A DNA stretch of 64,000 nucleotides from Clostridium cibarium (GCF_014836335.1 NZ_JACSRA010000015.1:30528-94527); one strand, 5' to 3'; counted from the first letter of the stretch, positions 44,512 through 54,590 are shown. Translations and numbers: made by a program. The notes: generated by a model from the sequence alone, not told the origin.

Positions 44512-45711
44512 TTAATAATTTAACATATGACTTAATTTGTCTTGCTTTGTTTTTAGATAAAATTCATTATTTTCATTAGCCTCTATCTGTATAGGAACTC
44601 TTTCTACGATTTCCAACTCATAGCCACCCAATCCTTTTATCTTTCTAGGATTATTGGTAATAAGTTTTATTTTCTTTACACCTAAATTTTTTAAAATTTG
44701 TGCTCCTATTCCGTAATCTCTCATATCCGCCTTAAATCCTAACTTTAAATTAGCTTCTACTGTATCATATCCTTGATCTTGTAATTCGTAAGCTTTAAGT
44801 TTATTTATTAAACCTATTCCTCTACCTTCCTGTCTCATGTACAACAATACTCCTGTTTCCTCCTTAGCTATCATCTTCATAGCTAAATCATATTGCTCAC
44901 CACAATCGCATCTTTTTGAACCTAATGCATCCCCTGTTAAACATTCTGAATGTACCCTTACTAAAACAGGAGTATCTTCTTTTATTTCACCTTTTACTAA
45001 GGCTACATGATGTTCACCATTTAATATATTAATAAACCCATATATAGTAAAGTCACCATATCTTGTAGGCATTTTTGCCTTTGCAACTCTTTCTATTAAC
45101 TCTTCTTTCTTTCTTCTATAGGTTACTAAATCTGCAACAGTAATTATTTTTATATTGTATTCTTTAGAAAATTCTATAAGCTCAGGAGTTCTAGCCATAG
45201 TTCCATCTTCATTCATAATTTCACATATTACTCCTGCACCTTTAAGTCCTGCAAGCTTTGCTAAGTCTACAGATGCTTCAGTATGCCCAGTTCTTTTTAA
45301 CACTCCACCTTTTCTGGCTGCTAAAGGAAATATATGTCCAGGTCTTCTAAAATCCTCTTTTTTTGCATCATCTGAGATAGCTTTAGTTACTGTAAGACTT
45401 CTTTCAAAAGCAGAAATTCCTGTTGTTGTATCCATATGGTCTATAGACACAGTAAATGCTGTTTCATGGCTCTCTGTATTCTTCTCTACCATCTGATTGA
45501 TATCTAATTCCTTTAATCTCTCTTCTTCCATAGGCATGCAGATTAATCCTCTAGCATGCTTTGCCATAAAATTTATTATTTCTGGCGTAGCTTTTTCAGC
45601 AGCTACTACAAGATCGCCTTCATTTTCTCTATCTTCGTCATCTATAACAATTAACATTTTACCTTCTTTAATATCTTCTATAGCTTCCTCTATAGTATTA
45701 AATTTATACAT
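44512..45711 (-). CDS. ribBA: Bifunctional 3,4-dihydroxybutanone-4-phosphate synthase / GTP cyclohydrolase II
   Basis: This 399-residue fusion has an N-terminal RibB domain ([14 protein letters not shown], then [21 protein letters not shown]) and a C-terminal RibA domain from about residue 205. RibA carries the zinc cysteines ([15 protein letters not shown]) and RQEGRGIGL. It supplies both precursors of riboflavin from ribulose-5-phosphate and GTP. AAGGAGAG lies 6 nt before the ATG. The spacing to ribE is 12 nt. Confidence 0.97.
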   Translation of the reverse strand: MYKFNTIEEAIEDIKEGKMLIVIDDEDRENEGDLVVAAEKATPEIINFMAKHARGLICMPMEEERLKELDINQMVEKNTESHETAFTVSIDHMDTTTGISAFERSLTVTKAISDDAKKEDFRRPGHIFPLAARKGGVLKRTGHTEASVDLAKLAGLKGAGVICEIMNEDGTMARTPELIEFSKEYNIKIITVADLVTYRRKKEELIERVAKAKMPTRYGDFTIYGFINILNGEHHVALVKGEIKEDTPVLVRVHSECLTGDALGSKRCDCGEQYDLAMKMIAKEETGVLLYMRQEGRGIGLINKLKAYELQDQGYDTVEANLKLGFKADMRDYGIGAQILKNLGVKKIKLITNNPRKIKGLGGYELEIVERVPIQIEANENNEFYLKTKQDKLSHMLNY

Positions 45712-45723
45712 ATTACTCTCTCC

Positions 45724-46371
45724 TTACATAAACCCATTTATTTTTAAAAACTCTTCATCTATATTGTTCTTTTTATCTTCTTTCCTATACCCAAATAGCT
45801 TCTCAATATATTTCCCAAGAATGTCACACTCAATATTTACCATATCTCTAACATTCCTATTTAGTAAAATAGTCTCTTTAGATGTATGAGGTATTATTGA
45901 TACCTTAAAACTTTTACTATCTACATATGCTACTGTTAAGCTTATTCCATCTATAGCTATGGAACCTTTTTCTACTATATATTTGAGCAAATTATCTTCT
46001 ACTTTTATATGGAACCATGTAGCAGTATCTTCCTTTTTAATAGAGATTATTTCTCCTATCCCATCGATGTGTCCGCTTACTAAATGTCCCCCTAGTCTGT
46101 CTTGCAAAGTTAATGCTCTTTCAAGATTTACCTTACTTGACTTTTTAAGCTCTCCTAAAGTGCTTCTTCTTAAGGTTTCTGCCATTACATCTGCCTCAAA
46201 TATATCTTTTCCCATACTGGTTACAGTAAGACATACTCCATTTGTGCAAATACTATCTCCTACTCTAGTATTCTGAATAACCTTATTAGCTTTTATCACC
46301 AAAGTAGAAGACTTTTCTCCACTTTTTATAGACTCGATCTCTCCTATTTCTTCAACAATCCCTGTAAACAT
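45724..46371 (-). CDS. ribE: Riboflavin synthase (alpha chain)
   Basis: This 215-residue protein has the two lumazine-binding repeats: MFTGIVEEIG at residue 1 with SICTNGVCLTV, then LGGHLVSGHIDGIG and GSIAIDGISLTVA. It dismutates two lumazine molecules into riboflavin plus the pyrimidine precursor. It starts 2 nt after ribD, whose coding end supplies the ribosome site. Length is normal, with a slightly extended charged C-terminal tail. Confidence 0.96.
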   Translation of the reverse strand: MFTGIVEEIGEIESIKSGEKSSTLVIKANKVIQNTRVGDSICTNGVCLTVTSMGKDIFEADVMAETLRRSTLGELKKSSKVNLERALTLQDRLGGHLVSGHIDGIGEIISIKKEDTATWFHIKVEDNLLKYIVEKGSIAIDGISLTVAYVDSKSFKVSIIPHTSKETILLNRNVRDMVNIECDILGKYIEKLFGYRKEDKKNNIDEEFLKINGFM

Positions 46372-46373
46372 AT

Positions 46374-47468
46374 CTAATCTCCCTTTTTTACATATCCTTC
46401 TATTAAAATATCTTTACCTATTGACTTAGAAGTTAAATTTTTTAATCTAAAAGCATCTTTTAAATGCTCTACTCCCTTTCCTCCTACTATAGACTTAGAC
46501 ATTTCTCCACCTAATAACATAGGAGCTACATATATATGAACTTTGTCTACTATTCCTTCTTGAAGTGCTGAAAAGTTTAAAGTTGCTCCTCCTTCAAGAA
46601 GTATACTATCAATATTCTGCTCTCCTAGCTTTTTTACCAGTTCCCTCAAGTCTACTCTCCCATTCACTTCATTGGTTAATAATATATTTATCCCCTTCTT
46701 TTCTAATATTATTCCATCTTGTATACGTGCTTTTTTAGTTGCTACAACTATGGTTTTCACATCCTTTGCACTTTGAACCACCTTAGAATTTACTGGAATT
46801 TTTAAATTGCTATCTAGGATTATTCTAATTGGATTTTTGCCTCCTTCAATTCTACAAGTAAGTTCTGGATCATCTTGAATAACTGTATTTACGCCAACCA
46901 TTATAGCTGAATACTTTCCTCTTAATCTATGAACTTGTTTCCTTGATTCCTCTCCTGAAATCCATCTTGATTCTCCTGTATAAGTTGAAATCTTTCCATC
47001 TAGAGACATAGCTGTTTTCATCAAAACAAATGGTGTCTTTTCTGAAATATATTTCATAAATATTTCATTAACTTTTTTGCATTCATCTTCTAATACCCCA
47101 ACTCGCACTTCAATTCCAGCATCTTTAAGTTTTTTCACTCCATTACCTGATACCAAAGGATTTGGATCTAAAGTACCTATAATAACTTTTGCTATTTTCT
47201 TCTTGATTATCAAATCTGCGCAAGGCGGTGTTTTTCCATAATGTGAACAGGGTTCCAAAGTCACATACATAGTTGCTCCTTCAACATCTTCATCAGTACT
47301 ATTGAAAGCTTCCACTTCTGCATGATTTCCTCCATACATTTTGTGATATCCCTTGCTAATAACTCTTCCTTCCTTTACAATGACAGCTCCTACCATTGGG
47401 TTTGGACTCACTAAGCCACTTCCTTCCTTAGCTAAGCTCAATGCCATTTCCATATACTTTTCATCCAT
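46374..47468 (-). CDS. ribD: Bifunctional pyrimidine deaminase/reductase
   Basis: This 364-residue protein has an N-terminal deaminase domain with zinc motifs HAEVEAF and PCSHYGKTPPC, and a C-terminal reductase domain (KTAMSLDGKIST, then LLEGGATLNFSALQ). It carries out the second and third steps from GTP toward riboflavin. It is first in the operon, about 60 nt past a terminator and 200 nt past the FMN riboswitch. AAGGAGAG lies 6 nt before the ATG. Confidence 0.97.
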   Translation of the reverse strand: MDEKYMEMALSLAKEGSGLVSPNPMVGAVIVKEGRVISKGYHKMYGGNHAEVEAFNSTDEDVEGATMYVTLEPCSHYGKTPPCADLIIKKKIAKVIIGTLDPNPLVSGNGVKKLKDAGIEVRVGVLEDECKKVNEIFMKYISEKTPFVLMKTAMSLDGKISTYTGESRWISGEESRKQVHRLRGKYSAIMVGVNTVIQDDPELTCRIEGGKNPIRIILDSNLKIPVNSKVVQSAKDVKTIVVATKKARIQDGIILEKKGINILLTNEVNGRVDLRELVKKLGEQNIDSILLEGGATLNFSALQEGIVDKVHIYVAPMLLGGEMSKSIVGGKGVEHLKDAFRLKNLTSKSIGKDILIEGYVKKGD

Positions 47469-47530
47469 TTATACTCTCCTTTCTTTATTACTTATTATCC
47501 TTCAAGGCCTTTAACTTTAATCTTTAAAAT

Positions 47531-47557
47531 AAAAAAACTCGAGTATATAACTCGAGG
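47531..47557 (-). terminator. Second intrinsic terminator in the rib leader
   Basis: CTCGAG, 7 nt, CTCGAG (6-bp stem) followed on the minus strand by TTTTTTTATTTT. It lies between the riboswitch-linked terminator and ribD. Confidence 0.7.
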
Positions 47558-47585
47558 CTTTAATTAGGTATATAAAAACCAATTG

Positions 47586-47620
47586 TATAAAAAAGCTCTG
47601 AAATATAAATATTTCAGAGC
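47586..47620 (-). terminator. FMN-riboswitch expression-platform terminator
   Basis: GCTCTGAAATA and TATTTCAGAGC form a perfect 11-bp stem with a 4-nt loop, then TTTTTT. It begins about 45 nt after the aptamer and is the likely regulated terminator. Confidence 0.85.
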
Positions 47621-47665
47621 AATGTATACAAAATTGATATAATTCTATTATATCTATCACTATCT

Positions 47666-47770
47666 TCTCACATCCAGACTTTACTGTCGGCCTCGGAATT
47701 TCACCGAATCATGCACAATGGCTTGCGGGCTATACCGCCGGTAAGGAATTACACCTTGCCCCGAAGAATT
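47666..47770 (-). ncRNA. FMN riboswitch (RFN element)
   Basis: On the minus strand the aptamer begins TTCTTCGGGGCAAGGTG, continues through TTACCGGCGGTATAGCCCGC, and ends GTCTGGATGTGAGAAG. These are the conserved RFN segments in the right order. It binds FMN and stops transcription of the riboflavin operon when FMN is plentiful. It is followed by two terminators and preceded by a good promoter. Confidence 0.96.
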
Positions 47771-47788
47771 ATTTAATTTTACATACCC

Positions 47789-47817
47789 ATATTATTCTTA
47801 TTTTTCTATTCTGTCAA
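47789..47817 (-). promoter_or_regulatory. Promoter of the riboflavin operon
   Basis: Minus strand TTGACA (47812-47817), 17-nt spacer, TAATAT (47789-47794), about 20 nt upstream of the FMN aptamer. Confidence 0.8.
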
Positions 47818-47861
47818 TATCTTACTATAAAAAATAATATAATCTTATATTTACTACAACT

Positions 47862-49145
47862 TTATTTTATCTTTTTAAAAGCATTCTCTAAATCCTCAAT
47901 AAGATCGTCAACATGTTCTGTTCCTATAGATAATCTAATCATATCCTTTGTAACACCAGCATCTTTTTGCTCTTCATCAGATAATTGCTGATGAGTAGTT
48001 GATGCAGGATGTATAACTAAGGATTTAGAATCTGCAACATTTGCTAATTGTGAGAATATCTCTAAGCTATCTATGAACTTACGTGCTTTTTCTTCTCCAC
48101 CCTTTACTCCAAATGTAAATATTGATCCGGCTCCTTTTGGTAAATACTTTTTAGCTAAGTCATAGTATTTATTACCTTCTAATGAAGGATAATTCACCCA
48201 AGCTACTTGTTCATGAAAATTCAAATATTCTGCTATTTTCTTGCTATTTTCGAGATGACGATCTACCCTTAATGAAAGAGTTTCAAGTCCTTGCAACAAT
48301 AAAAATGCATTAAATGGACTTATGCAAGCTCCAGTATCTCTTAGTAATTGAACACGTGCCTTAGTAATAAAAGCAGCAGCTCCAATATCATGAGCATATC
48401 TCAATCCATGATAACTTGTATCTGGCTGAGCAAATCCTGGGAACTTATCGTTCTGTGCCCAGTCAAAATTACCACCATCCACTATTACTCCACCTATTGA
48501 ATTACCATGTCCTCCAATAAACTTAGTAGCTGAATGTACTACTATATCAGCTCCATATTCTATTGGTCTAATTAAATAAGGTGTTCCAAAAGTATTATCC
48601 ACTATTAATGGTATTCCATGTTTGTGAGCTATATTAGCTACAGCTTCTATATCAACAACATTAATCCCTGGATTTCCTATTGATTCAACATATAGTGCTT
48701 TTGTGTTTTCATTAATAGCCTTTTCGAAATTTTCTGGTTCATCTGGATCTACAAAAGTAGTTTTAATTCCAAGCCTAGGTAGAGTTAAGGAGAACAAATT
48801 ATAAGTTCCACCATAAAGAGTTGATGCCGCAACTATTTCATCACCAACCCCAGCAATATTAAGTATTGAATAGGTAATTGCAGCTGCTCCACTCGCTGTT
48901 GCTAATGCTCCAATTCCCCCCTCAAGAGTAGCCATTCTTTTTTCAAATACATCACTAGTTGGATTCATTATCCTTGAATATATGTTTCCATTTTCTTTTA
49001 GCCCAAAAAGATTTTCTCCTTGATCTGTATTATCAAAGACATATGATGTTGTTTGATAAATTGGTACCGCTCTCGATTTTGTTGTCGGATCAGGCACCTG
49101 ACCTGCATGTAATTGATTTGTTTCAAACCTGTAATTTTTACTCAT
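47862..49145 (-). CDS. metY: O-acetylhomoserine sulfhydrylase (aminocarboxypropyltransferase)
   Basis: This 427-residue Cys/Met metabolism PLP enzyme shows TNQLHAGQ and YSRIMNPT near the N-terminus, IVDNTFGTP, and the PLP lysine in [11 protein letters not shown] (about residue 207). The C-terminus has [17 protein letters not shown]. It forms homocysteine from O-acetylhomoserine and sulfide. The start is the ATG at 49145, behind GGGGAGG; the open frame adds 5 residues. A sigma-A promoter lies 80 nt upstream, and no S-box or T-box leader was seen. No clear terminator separates it from the rib promoter. Confidence 0.94.
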   Translation of the reverse strand: MSKNYRFETNQLHAGQVPDPTTKSRAVPIYQTTSYVFDNTDQGENLFGLKENGNIYSRIMNPTSDVFEKRMATLEGGIGALATASGAAAITYSILNIAGVGDEIVAASTLYGGTYNLFSLTLPRLGIKTTFVDPDEPENFEKAINENTKALYVESIGNPGINVVDIEAVANIAHKHGIPLIVDNTFGTPYLIRPIEYGADIVVHSATKFIGGHGNSIGGVIVDGGNFDWAQNDKFPGFAQPDTSYHGLRYAHDIGAAAFITKARVQLLRDTGACISPFNAFLLLQGLETLSLRVDRHLENSKKIAEYLNFHEQVAWVNYPSLEGNKYYDLAKKYLPKGAGSIFTFGVKGGEEKARKFIDSLEIFSQLANVADSKSLVIHPASTTHQQLSDEEQKDAGVTKDMIRLSIGTEHVDDLIEDLENAFKKIK

Positions 49146-49227
49146 TTTAAACCTCCCCAATTTTAAAAGCCATTATAGACTTTTATGTTTTAAAATAAAT
49201 ACTTAGTATTTTTATAAGTTTAGTAAG

Positions 49228-49256
49228 ATTGTACCAACATTAACTTCCTATGTCAA
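49228..49256 (-). promoter_or_regulatory. Promoter of metY
   Basis: Minus strand TTGACA (49251-49256), 17-nt spacer, TACAAT (49228-49233); near consensus. Confidence 0.75.
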
Positions 49257-49270
49257 TAATTACTTATTAA

Positions 49271-49302
49271 ACACAAAAAAATAGAGGCATTAACCTCTAT
49301 TT
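49271..49302 (-). terminator. Intrinsic terminator after the HD-domain gene
   Basis: AAATAGAGG and CCTCTATTT (9-bp stem, 6-nt loop) followed by TTTTG on the minus strand. Confidence 0.85.
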
Positions 49303-49303
49303 C

Positions 49304-49795
49304 TTATAAGTACATATTATTTAAAAATTTAATTCCCGTTTCAGTTCTAAAATACTTGTCTTTAATTAATTTAATCTGCTCACTTTTAATATTATCTTCA
49401 TAAATATTAACTAAAAAATCACTTTCAATAAGTATCTGATAATCCATTCCATCTATAGTACTATAAGTATGATGATGTCCAACCAAGTAACAAACTCTCT
49501 CTATAATATCTTCATCAATATCTAACTGTAATAGCATATTTTTAGCAATAGGAGGCCCTTCAATTTCTTGATAATTACCTGCTGATGAGTTATATTTTTG
49601 TTCACTAACTTTTATACCGATATCATGAACTATAGCTGCTATTTCTAAAATATATTGAATTTCTTCATTCAACTTTTCTAACTCCCCAATAGATTTTGCA
49701 AAAGAATGCACCTTTAAAAAGTGATTAATTCTTCTTACATCTGAATTATAATAACTTATCATTTTTTCTATTACTTCACTAGTCTTTCCAATCAT
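49304..49795 (-). CDS. HD domain phosphohydrolase
   Basis: This 163-residue protein has an HD-superfamily metal site: HFLKVHSFAKSIG (first His), ILEIAAIVHDIGI (His-Asp, about residue 57), and later GHHHTYS. HD proteins hydrolyse phosphoester bonds of nucleotides or signalling molecules. The small single-domain form suggests a YfbR/YedJ-like housekeeping nucleotidase or phosphodiesterase; the substrate cannot be told. AAGGGGCTGG precedes the ATG. It is probably co-transcribed with nothing else and ends at its own terminator. Confidence 0.85.
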   Translation of the reverse strand: MIGKTSEVIEKMISYYNSDVRRINHFLKVHSFAKSIGELEKLNEEIQYILEIAAIVHDIGIKVSEQKYNSSAGNYQEIEGPPIAKNMLLQLDIDEDIIERVCYLVGHHHTYSTIDGMDYQILIESDFLVNIYEDNIKSEQIKLIKDKYFRTETGIKFLNNMYL

Positions 49796-49878
49796 AACGC
49801 CAGCCCCTTAAATTGTTCAATGATTACTAGTTAGTTAAATAACTTTAATCGTATCTATTTTAAACTACACATTCTCTA

Positions 49879-50274
49879 TTATTCTTGTTTTCCAATAAGC
49901 ATGTCTTTCTCAAGAATATGTTCAACTAACCAATCGCTTAAAAATTGTAATATATTCATAATATATTGATCTTGATTCTCATCAATAGTGCTCAAATCCA
50001 TATCATCTAACTTTTTAATAAATTCTGCATGCTCTACCTTTTGAGTAAACATCCTTTTAAATCCAATCTTATCCATATAAGCTTCCTCTTCTTTAAAGTG
50101 AAACTTAGTATATTCTCTTAGTTCATCCATTAACTCTACTACTTTATCATATTTATCAATTGTAAGATCATTTTTTAATAACATATATGTTCTATCTGCT
50201 ATATCAAAAATTTTCTCATGCTGTTCATCTATGAACTTAACCCCTGTTCTGTATTCATCCTTCATTTCATACAT
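49879..50274 (-). CDS. Bacteriohemerythrin
   Basis: This 131-residue four-helix protein has the full non-heme di-iron ligand set: FIDEQHEKIF (His), YTKFHFKEEEAYM (His and Glu), KVEHAEFIKKL (His) and WLVEHILEKDMLI (His and Asp). It binds oxygen reversibly and in anaerobes is thought to sense, store or scavenge O2 or protect iron enzymes. AAGGGG lies 11 nt before the ATG. It is single-domain, not fused to a chemoreceptor, although a chemoreceptor gene lies 10 kb away. Confidence 0.94.
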   Translation of the reverse strand: MYEMKDEYRTGVKFIDEQHEKIFDIADRTYMLLKNDLTIDKYDKVVELMDELREYTKFHFKEEEAYMDKIGFKRMFTQKVEHAEFIKKLDDMDLSTIDENQDQYIMNILQFLSDWLVEHILEKDMLIGKQE

Positions 50275-50410
50275 ATTCCAACACCCCTTATAATTCTAAT
50301 ATTTCACTTATTATACCCAAACCATTTTCGTTTTCTACATTATACATTATTAAATCTTTTTTGTATATTCTTTGTTTCTACCATTTTATTCATTATAAGT
50401 ATAACAATTA

Positions 50411-51145
50411 TTAATCAGAAGTTCTTGCTACCATTGTCCCAGTTTTCAATCTATAGTCATCAAAATTGAATAAGATAAATGCTAGTACTAATATTATATC
50501 AGCACCCCAAACACCTTTTACTCCAACGCGTAAAGTTACAACTCCTCCTACAATTGCACCTATCAAAAATGAACCTATAATAATACTATATCTAATTGCC
50601 TTAATTGCAGCTTTTCTATCTCTACTTTTAAGTGCCTCATATGCAGTTTGTGATGCAGTACGTAAATTTCCTGTACACATAGCTGTATTATATGGCGATC
50701 CTACTAGTTTTCTAAAAGATTGAACCTGAAGTGATGCTACAAATGAAATTATTACTGTAATTATTATATCTGGAACAGATGTTGGAATGAATCCAACTAA
50801 AAATAGAGTTAATATTTCAAGAACCAATATGCTTCTTTCTGTGTCTTGTATTCCTCTAGGCAAAGAAATTCCTTTTATTTTTTCTACTACAACTACTCCT
50901 AATATAAAAGCTATTATAGGAGGTATATGAAGTACTGCTTGTCCCCAATTTCCTTGAGATGCCTCTACCCCCACCATTACTATATTGCCAGTCTGCGCAT
51001 TTGCAAAGACTCCATTTCTAGTTATGAATGTATATGAATCCAAGAATCCTCCTACTAGTGCTAAGAGTATACCCAATCTAAGCGACTGAGATGTAACTGT
51101 ATGTATTTTTATCTTCTTGTTATTATAATTATCTTTTTTAGCCAA
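50411..51145 (-). CDS. DUF1275 (YoaK-type) membrane protein
   Basis: This 244-residue integral membrane protein has about six hydrophobic helices. It carries the family marks GGFLDSYTFITRNGVFANAQTGN (about residues 32-54) and QSFRKLVGSPYNTAMCTGNLR (about 140-160). The family is widespread and of unknown function; a transport role is suspected from its fold only. It starts with TTG, with AAAGGAG 8 nt upstream. No terminator is obvious in the short downstream gap (50275-50410), where I see nothing else. Confidence 0.85.
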   Translation of the reverse strand: MAKKDNYNNKKIKIHTVTSQSLRLGILLALVGGFLDSYTFITRNGVFANAQTGNIVMVGVEASQGNWGQAVLHIPPIIAFILGVVVVEKIKGISLPRGIQDTERSILVLEILTLFLVGFIPTSVPDIIITVIISFVASLQVQSFRKLVGSPYNTAMCTGNLRTASQTAYEALKSRDRKAAIKAIRYSIIIGSFLIGAIVGGVVTLRVGVKGVWGADIILVLAFILFNFDDYRLKTGTMVARTSD

Positions 51146-51390
51146 TTTAATTTCTCCTTTAAATTTTAGTTCACCTAATATTATTTTATCAGTTATTCTA
51201 TTTATTTAAAGTTTAAATAATCTTAATATATCCTCTTGTATTCAAATTTTTTGCTCATTACTATTATTTTTTCGTAATTTTATAAATCTTAATCTCAATT
51301 CGTACTTACTAATAACTTGTGCTACTATTTTTTCTTTTCACGATTTACTTATTCGCAATAACTTTTTAAAATGATATCTTAATATTACAC

Positions 51391-51420
51391 TTGTATACAT
51401 TTGTTATTGCTTTATATAAT
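51391..51420 (+). promoter_or_regulatory. Putative promoter of the pectate lyase gene
   Basis: TTGTAT (51391-51396), 18-nt spacer, TATAAT (51415-51420), about 45 nt before the start codon. The rest of the gap 51146-51390 is AT-rich with no recognisable cre site or other feature. Confidence 0.5.
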
Positions 51421-51464
51421 TTATTATTTCAATTTTCATTTATTATAATTTAGGAGGAATTTAC

Positions 51465-53717
51465 ATGAAATCAAAAAAAATATTATCAATTGTTCTTGCA
51501 TGTTCTTTAACTTTCGGATCAACAGGAATCTTATCTCAATCTTCTGCTCTAGCTTCTGAAACTTCAGTTGTAAGCAGTGAACAAACATTAGCATCAACTC
51601 TTCATAACCAAATTGTTGATGCAAAAAAATCTATAAAAAACGAAAACTTTACAACTTCAGATAGCAATATTAGTTTATCTGCTAAAGGTGGTAAATTTGA
51701 AACTTCCGGAGATAGCTTCAATTATTCTTCTATCCCTGTAACTGGAGATTTTACCGCTACTGCTAAACTATCTTCGCTAACAAATATCACTTCGAAATCA
51801 AAAGCTTTCTTAATGGTTAGAAATGGTTCTGATTCAACTTCTCCACATATATCCTTAGGAGCTAAAAAATTAGGAACTGGAGCATATGAAGCAAGATTAT
51901 CTAAAAGATCAAACGGTAATGCTAAAACCATAGACGCAAATACATATTTTAGAATTTCTAGAGAAGGTACTACCTATACATTATCTACTTCATCTGAAAA
52001 GTCCTTTGCTAATGCAACACTTATAAAGACTTTCAAAGCTGATGGTTCTTCAAAGGATTCTAGTATACTAGGTAATGCAGGTTCTACATTAAATGTTGGC
52101 TTAGCTGTAGCTGATTGTAATGCAGTCTTTGACTATTTCACCGTTACTGATGGATCTAGTAACCTACTTTATAATTTAGCTGACGCTTCTAATACTAATC
52201 CAGATAAGCCTGCAAAAGCTACAATTGCATCTATAGATAAGTTAAATGATGTAACCTTTACTAAAGGACAACCTATTGTTTTACCTACGAAGGTTACAGC
52301 TAACTATAGCGATGGAAGTAAAGCAGAAGTTCCTGTAACTTGGGATACTGTTAACACTAATTTATTAGGAATTCAAAAAGTTAATGGTACTGTTGAAGAA
52401 TTCTCCAATGGTATATCAATAAATGTAACTATAAAAGATATCCCCGTTGTTACTCAAAACAGCATATATGTTTCTCCAGAAGCTTCTGATAGCGGAACTG
52501 GTACTATAAATGATCCCATGTCTCTTACTTCAGCTGTAAGTAACGTTACTGCTGGCGGAACAATATATGTAAAGGGAGGCACCTACAAATTCAGCAAGCA
52601 ATTTACAATACCATATACTAATAATGGTTCAGAAAATGCTATGAAATCCATAGTTGCTTTAAACGGGGAAAAGGTTACACTTGATTTTTCAGATCAGCCT
52701 TATGACATGAAAAATCCAGCAAATAATTCAAGAGGTCTTCAATTAGAAGGAAGTTATTGGTATGTAAAAGGTATTGAATTCTTCAACGCAGCTGACAATG
52801 GCTTATATGTAACTGGTAAACATAATAAGATTGAATTATGTGTAGCTAGGGCAAATAGAGATACTGGTATTCAAATAAGTCGTCGTTCATCTACTCTTTC
52901 AAACAAAGCTGATTGGCCAAGTGATAATTTAATACTTAACTGTACTTCATTTAATAATAGTGATCCTGCAACTGGCGAAAATGCAGATGGATTTGCTGCA
53001 AAGTTGACTTGCGGAGATGGAAACATATTTGATGGATGTATTTCTTATAACAATGTAGATGATGGTTGGGACCTATACACAAAGGCTGCTACAGGCGAAA
53101 TTGGTGCGGTTACAATAAGAAATTGTGTTGCATTTAGAAACGGATCTACTACAACTGGACAACTTACTAAAAATAGTGATGGTAATGGATTTAAAATGGG
53201 TGGATCTAAAATGCATGGAAATCACGTTCTTTATAACTGTATATCTTTTGAAAACAAAAATCATGGATTCACAGATAATAGTAACCCTGGAACAATAACT
53301 GTAGATAGTTGTACAAGTTTTAACAATTCCTTAGCTGATGGCGGAAAGAGTAACTTTGACTTTGCAAGAGATAAAACTAATTCTAATAATATATTTAGAA
53401 ACTTAATATCATTTAGCAACAAGAAAGTAAGTAGTGATAAGTATAGAGGAACAGCTGAAAATTGTGTTTTCTCAACTAGCAATAAAACTTACATGTTTAC
53501 AACTAAAGCTACTGCAGATAGTAACGTTGGAGAATTAAGAGGTACTCCTACTGATGCTGTAACTGCAAATGATTTTGTTAGTATTGACGCTCCAGCATTA
53601 GGTACAGATGTTCATACATTATGGAGAAATGCCGATGGTTCAATTAACATGGGTAACTTCCTAAAGATTACCCCTAATAGCACGTACAACACAATGGGAG
53701 CTCACCTTCATAAATAA
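51465..53717 (+). CDS. Secreted pectate lyase, PL9 family, with N-terminal accessory domains
   Basis: This 750-residue exported protein has a signal peptide (MKSKKILSIVLACSL..., cleavage after about residue 30). A beta-sandwich, LamG/CBM66-like region follows (about 60-235), then a bacterial Ig-like module (about 250-325, VTANYSDGSKAEVPVTWD). The catalytic beta-helix (about 330-750) has the PL9 pattern: IYVSPEASDSGTG, GGTIYVKGGTY, GLQLEGSYWYVKGIEF, repeated FNNS/YNN turns, the calcium-site region NADGFAAKL and YNNVDDGWDLYTK. PL9 enzymes cleave polygalacturonate by calcium-assisted beta-elimination. AGGAGG lies 7 nt before the ATG. It is monocistronic. It points to growth on plant cell walls. 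Confidence 0.9.
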   Translation: MKSKKILSIVLACSLTFGSTGILSQSSALASETSVVSSEQTLASTLHNQIVDAKKSIKNENFTTSDSNISLSAKGGKFETSGDSFNYSSIPVTGDFTATAKLSSLTNITSKSKAFLMVRNGSDSTSPHISLGAKKLGTGAYEARLSKRSNGNAKTIDANTYFRISREGTTYTLSTSSEKSFANATLIKTFKADGSSKDSSILGNAGSTLNVGLAVADCNAVFDYFTVTDGSSNLLYNLADASNTNPDKPAKATIASIDKLNDVTFTKGQPIVLPTKVTANYSDGSKAEVPVTWDTVNTNLLGIQKVNGTVEEFSNGISINVTIKDIPVVTQNSIYVSPEASDSGTGTINDPMSLTSAVSNVTAGGTIYVKGGTYKFSKQFTIPYTNNGSENAMKSIVALNGEKVTLDFSDQPYDMKNPANNSRGLQLEGSYWYVKGIEFFNAADNGLYVTGKHNKIELCVARANRDTGIQISRRSSTLSNKADWPSDNLILNCTSFNNSDPATGENADGFAAKLTCGDGNIFDGCISYNNVDDGWDLYTKAATGEIGAVTIRNCVAFRNGSTTTGQLTKNSDGNGFKMGGSKMHGNHVLYNCISFENKNHGFTDNSNPGTITVDSCTSFNNSLADGGKSNFDFARDKTNSNNIFRNLISFSNKKVSSDKYRGTAENCVFSTSNKTYMFTTKATADSNVGELRGTPTDAVTANDFVSIDAPALGTDVHTLWRNADGSINMGNFLKITPNSTYNTMGAHLHK

Positions 53718-53729
53718 TTTCAGTTATTA

Positions 53730-53771
53730 AATAAGCTATCTAAAATAAGAATTTTAGACAGCTTATTTTTT
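53730..53771 (+). terminator. Intrinsic terminator after the pectate lyase gene
   Basis: A 17-nt stem with one mismatch (AATAAGCTATCTAAAAT against ATTTTAGACAGCTTATT), AAGA loop, then TTTTTG. Confidence 0.92.
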
Positions 53772-53878
53772 GTCTCAACCACCTCCAACTGGCATTTTAC
53801 CAGCATATTCTTAAGAATATAAGAATATTACCATATATATTCTCGATAAAATAATCTTTACTTTTTAAAACAAGCTCT

Positions 53879-53920
53879 TTGACAAAGAAAACTTCCAGAT
53901 ATATAATGAACATAGTTCAT
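53879..53920 (+). promoter_or_regulatory. tetR promoter with overlapping palindromic operator
   Basis: TTGACA (53879-53884), 17 nt, TATAAT (53902-53907). ATGAACATAGTTCAT (53906-53920) is a perfect palindrome covering the edge of the -10 element and the start site. It recurs upstream of the MFS gene. Confidence 0.85.
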
Positions 53921-53934
53921 AAAGAGGTGAAATT

Positions 53935-54486
53935 ATGCCAAAAATTTTAGAAAATCCTAAAGAATCTATACTATCATATGCAAAAGAAATTGTTTTAACC
54001 CAAGGTATTGAAAATTTAACTATGAGAGAGGTATCTAAAAAATCAGGTATAGCAGTTGGTACTATATACAATTATTTTCCAACCAAAAGCATTTTAACTA
54101 TCGAGTTAATAGAAAACTATTGGTATGAATATTTAAATATAGTTGACGACATTGATAAAAACTTTGATGACTTATTTATTAAGCTACAAGAAATTTTCAA
54201 GCAAATGAATTTTTTTGTTGATACCTTTAAAGAAATATGGATAAAAAATTATTCCTCAGAATATACTGATGATGGACTAAATAGAAAAAATGTTTTCCTA
54301 GATAAGCTATATAAAAAACTTGAAAAAATACTTATTAAGGAGCAAGACAAAAAAACTATTCATTTATCTATCGACCCTTATATAATTGCTAAATTTTTAA
54401 TTTTAAATTTTATGATGATGGCTCAAATGAATCAATTTGAATACGAAGATTTCGATAAGATAATCAAAGATTATTTATCTAAATAA
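53935..54486 (+). CDS. TetR family transcriptional regulator
   Basis: This 183-residue protein has the N-terminal TetR helix-turn-helix (NLTMREVSKKSGIAVGTIYNYFPTK, about residues 28-52) and a helical ligand-binding and dimerisation domain without a specific family mark. It most likely represses itself and the adjacent MFS pump, because a matching palindrome lies at both promoters. AGAGGTG lies 7 nt before the ATG. The inducer is unknown; pump substrates are the usual ligands. Confidence 0.93.
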   Translation: MPKILENPKESILSYAKEIVLTQGIENLTMREVSKKSGIAVGTIYNYFPTKSILTIELIENYWYEYLNIVDDIDKNFDDLFIKLQEIFKQMNFFVDTFKEIWIKNYSSEYTDDGLNRKNVFLDKLYKKLEKILIKEQDKKTIHLSIDPYIIAKFLILNFMMMAQMNQFEYEDFDKIIKDYLSK

Positions 54487-54590
54487 TATCATTAAATCAA
54501 TTCAATATAATATACCTTGATTCATTTATTATTCATATTAGATAGTTTCCTTATAAACTTGTATGGTATGAATAATTTTTATGAACTTTT

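Noticed and set aside
49146..49227. A SAM (S-box) or T-box leader was considered for metY.
   Set aside because: The leader is only about 75 nt and has none of the conserved riboswitch or T-box segments.
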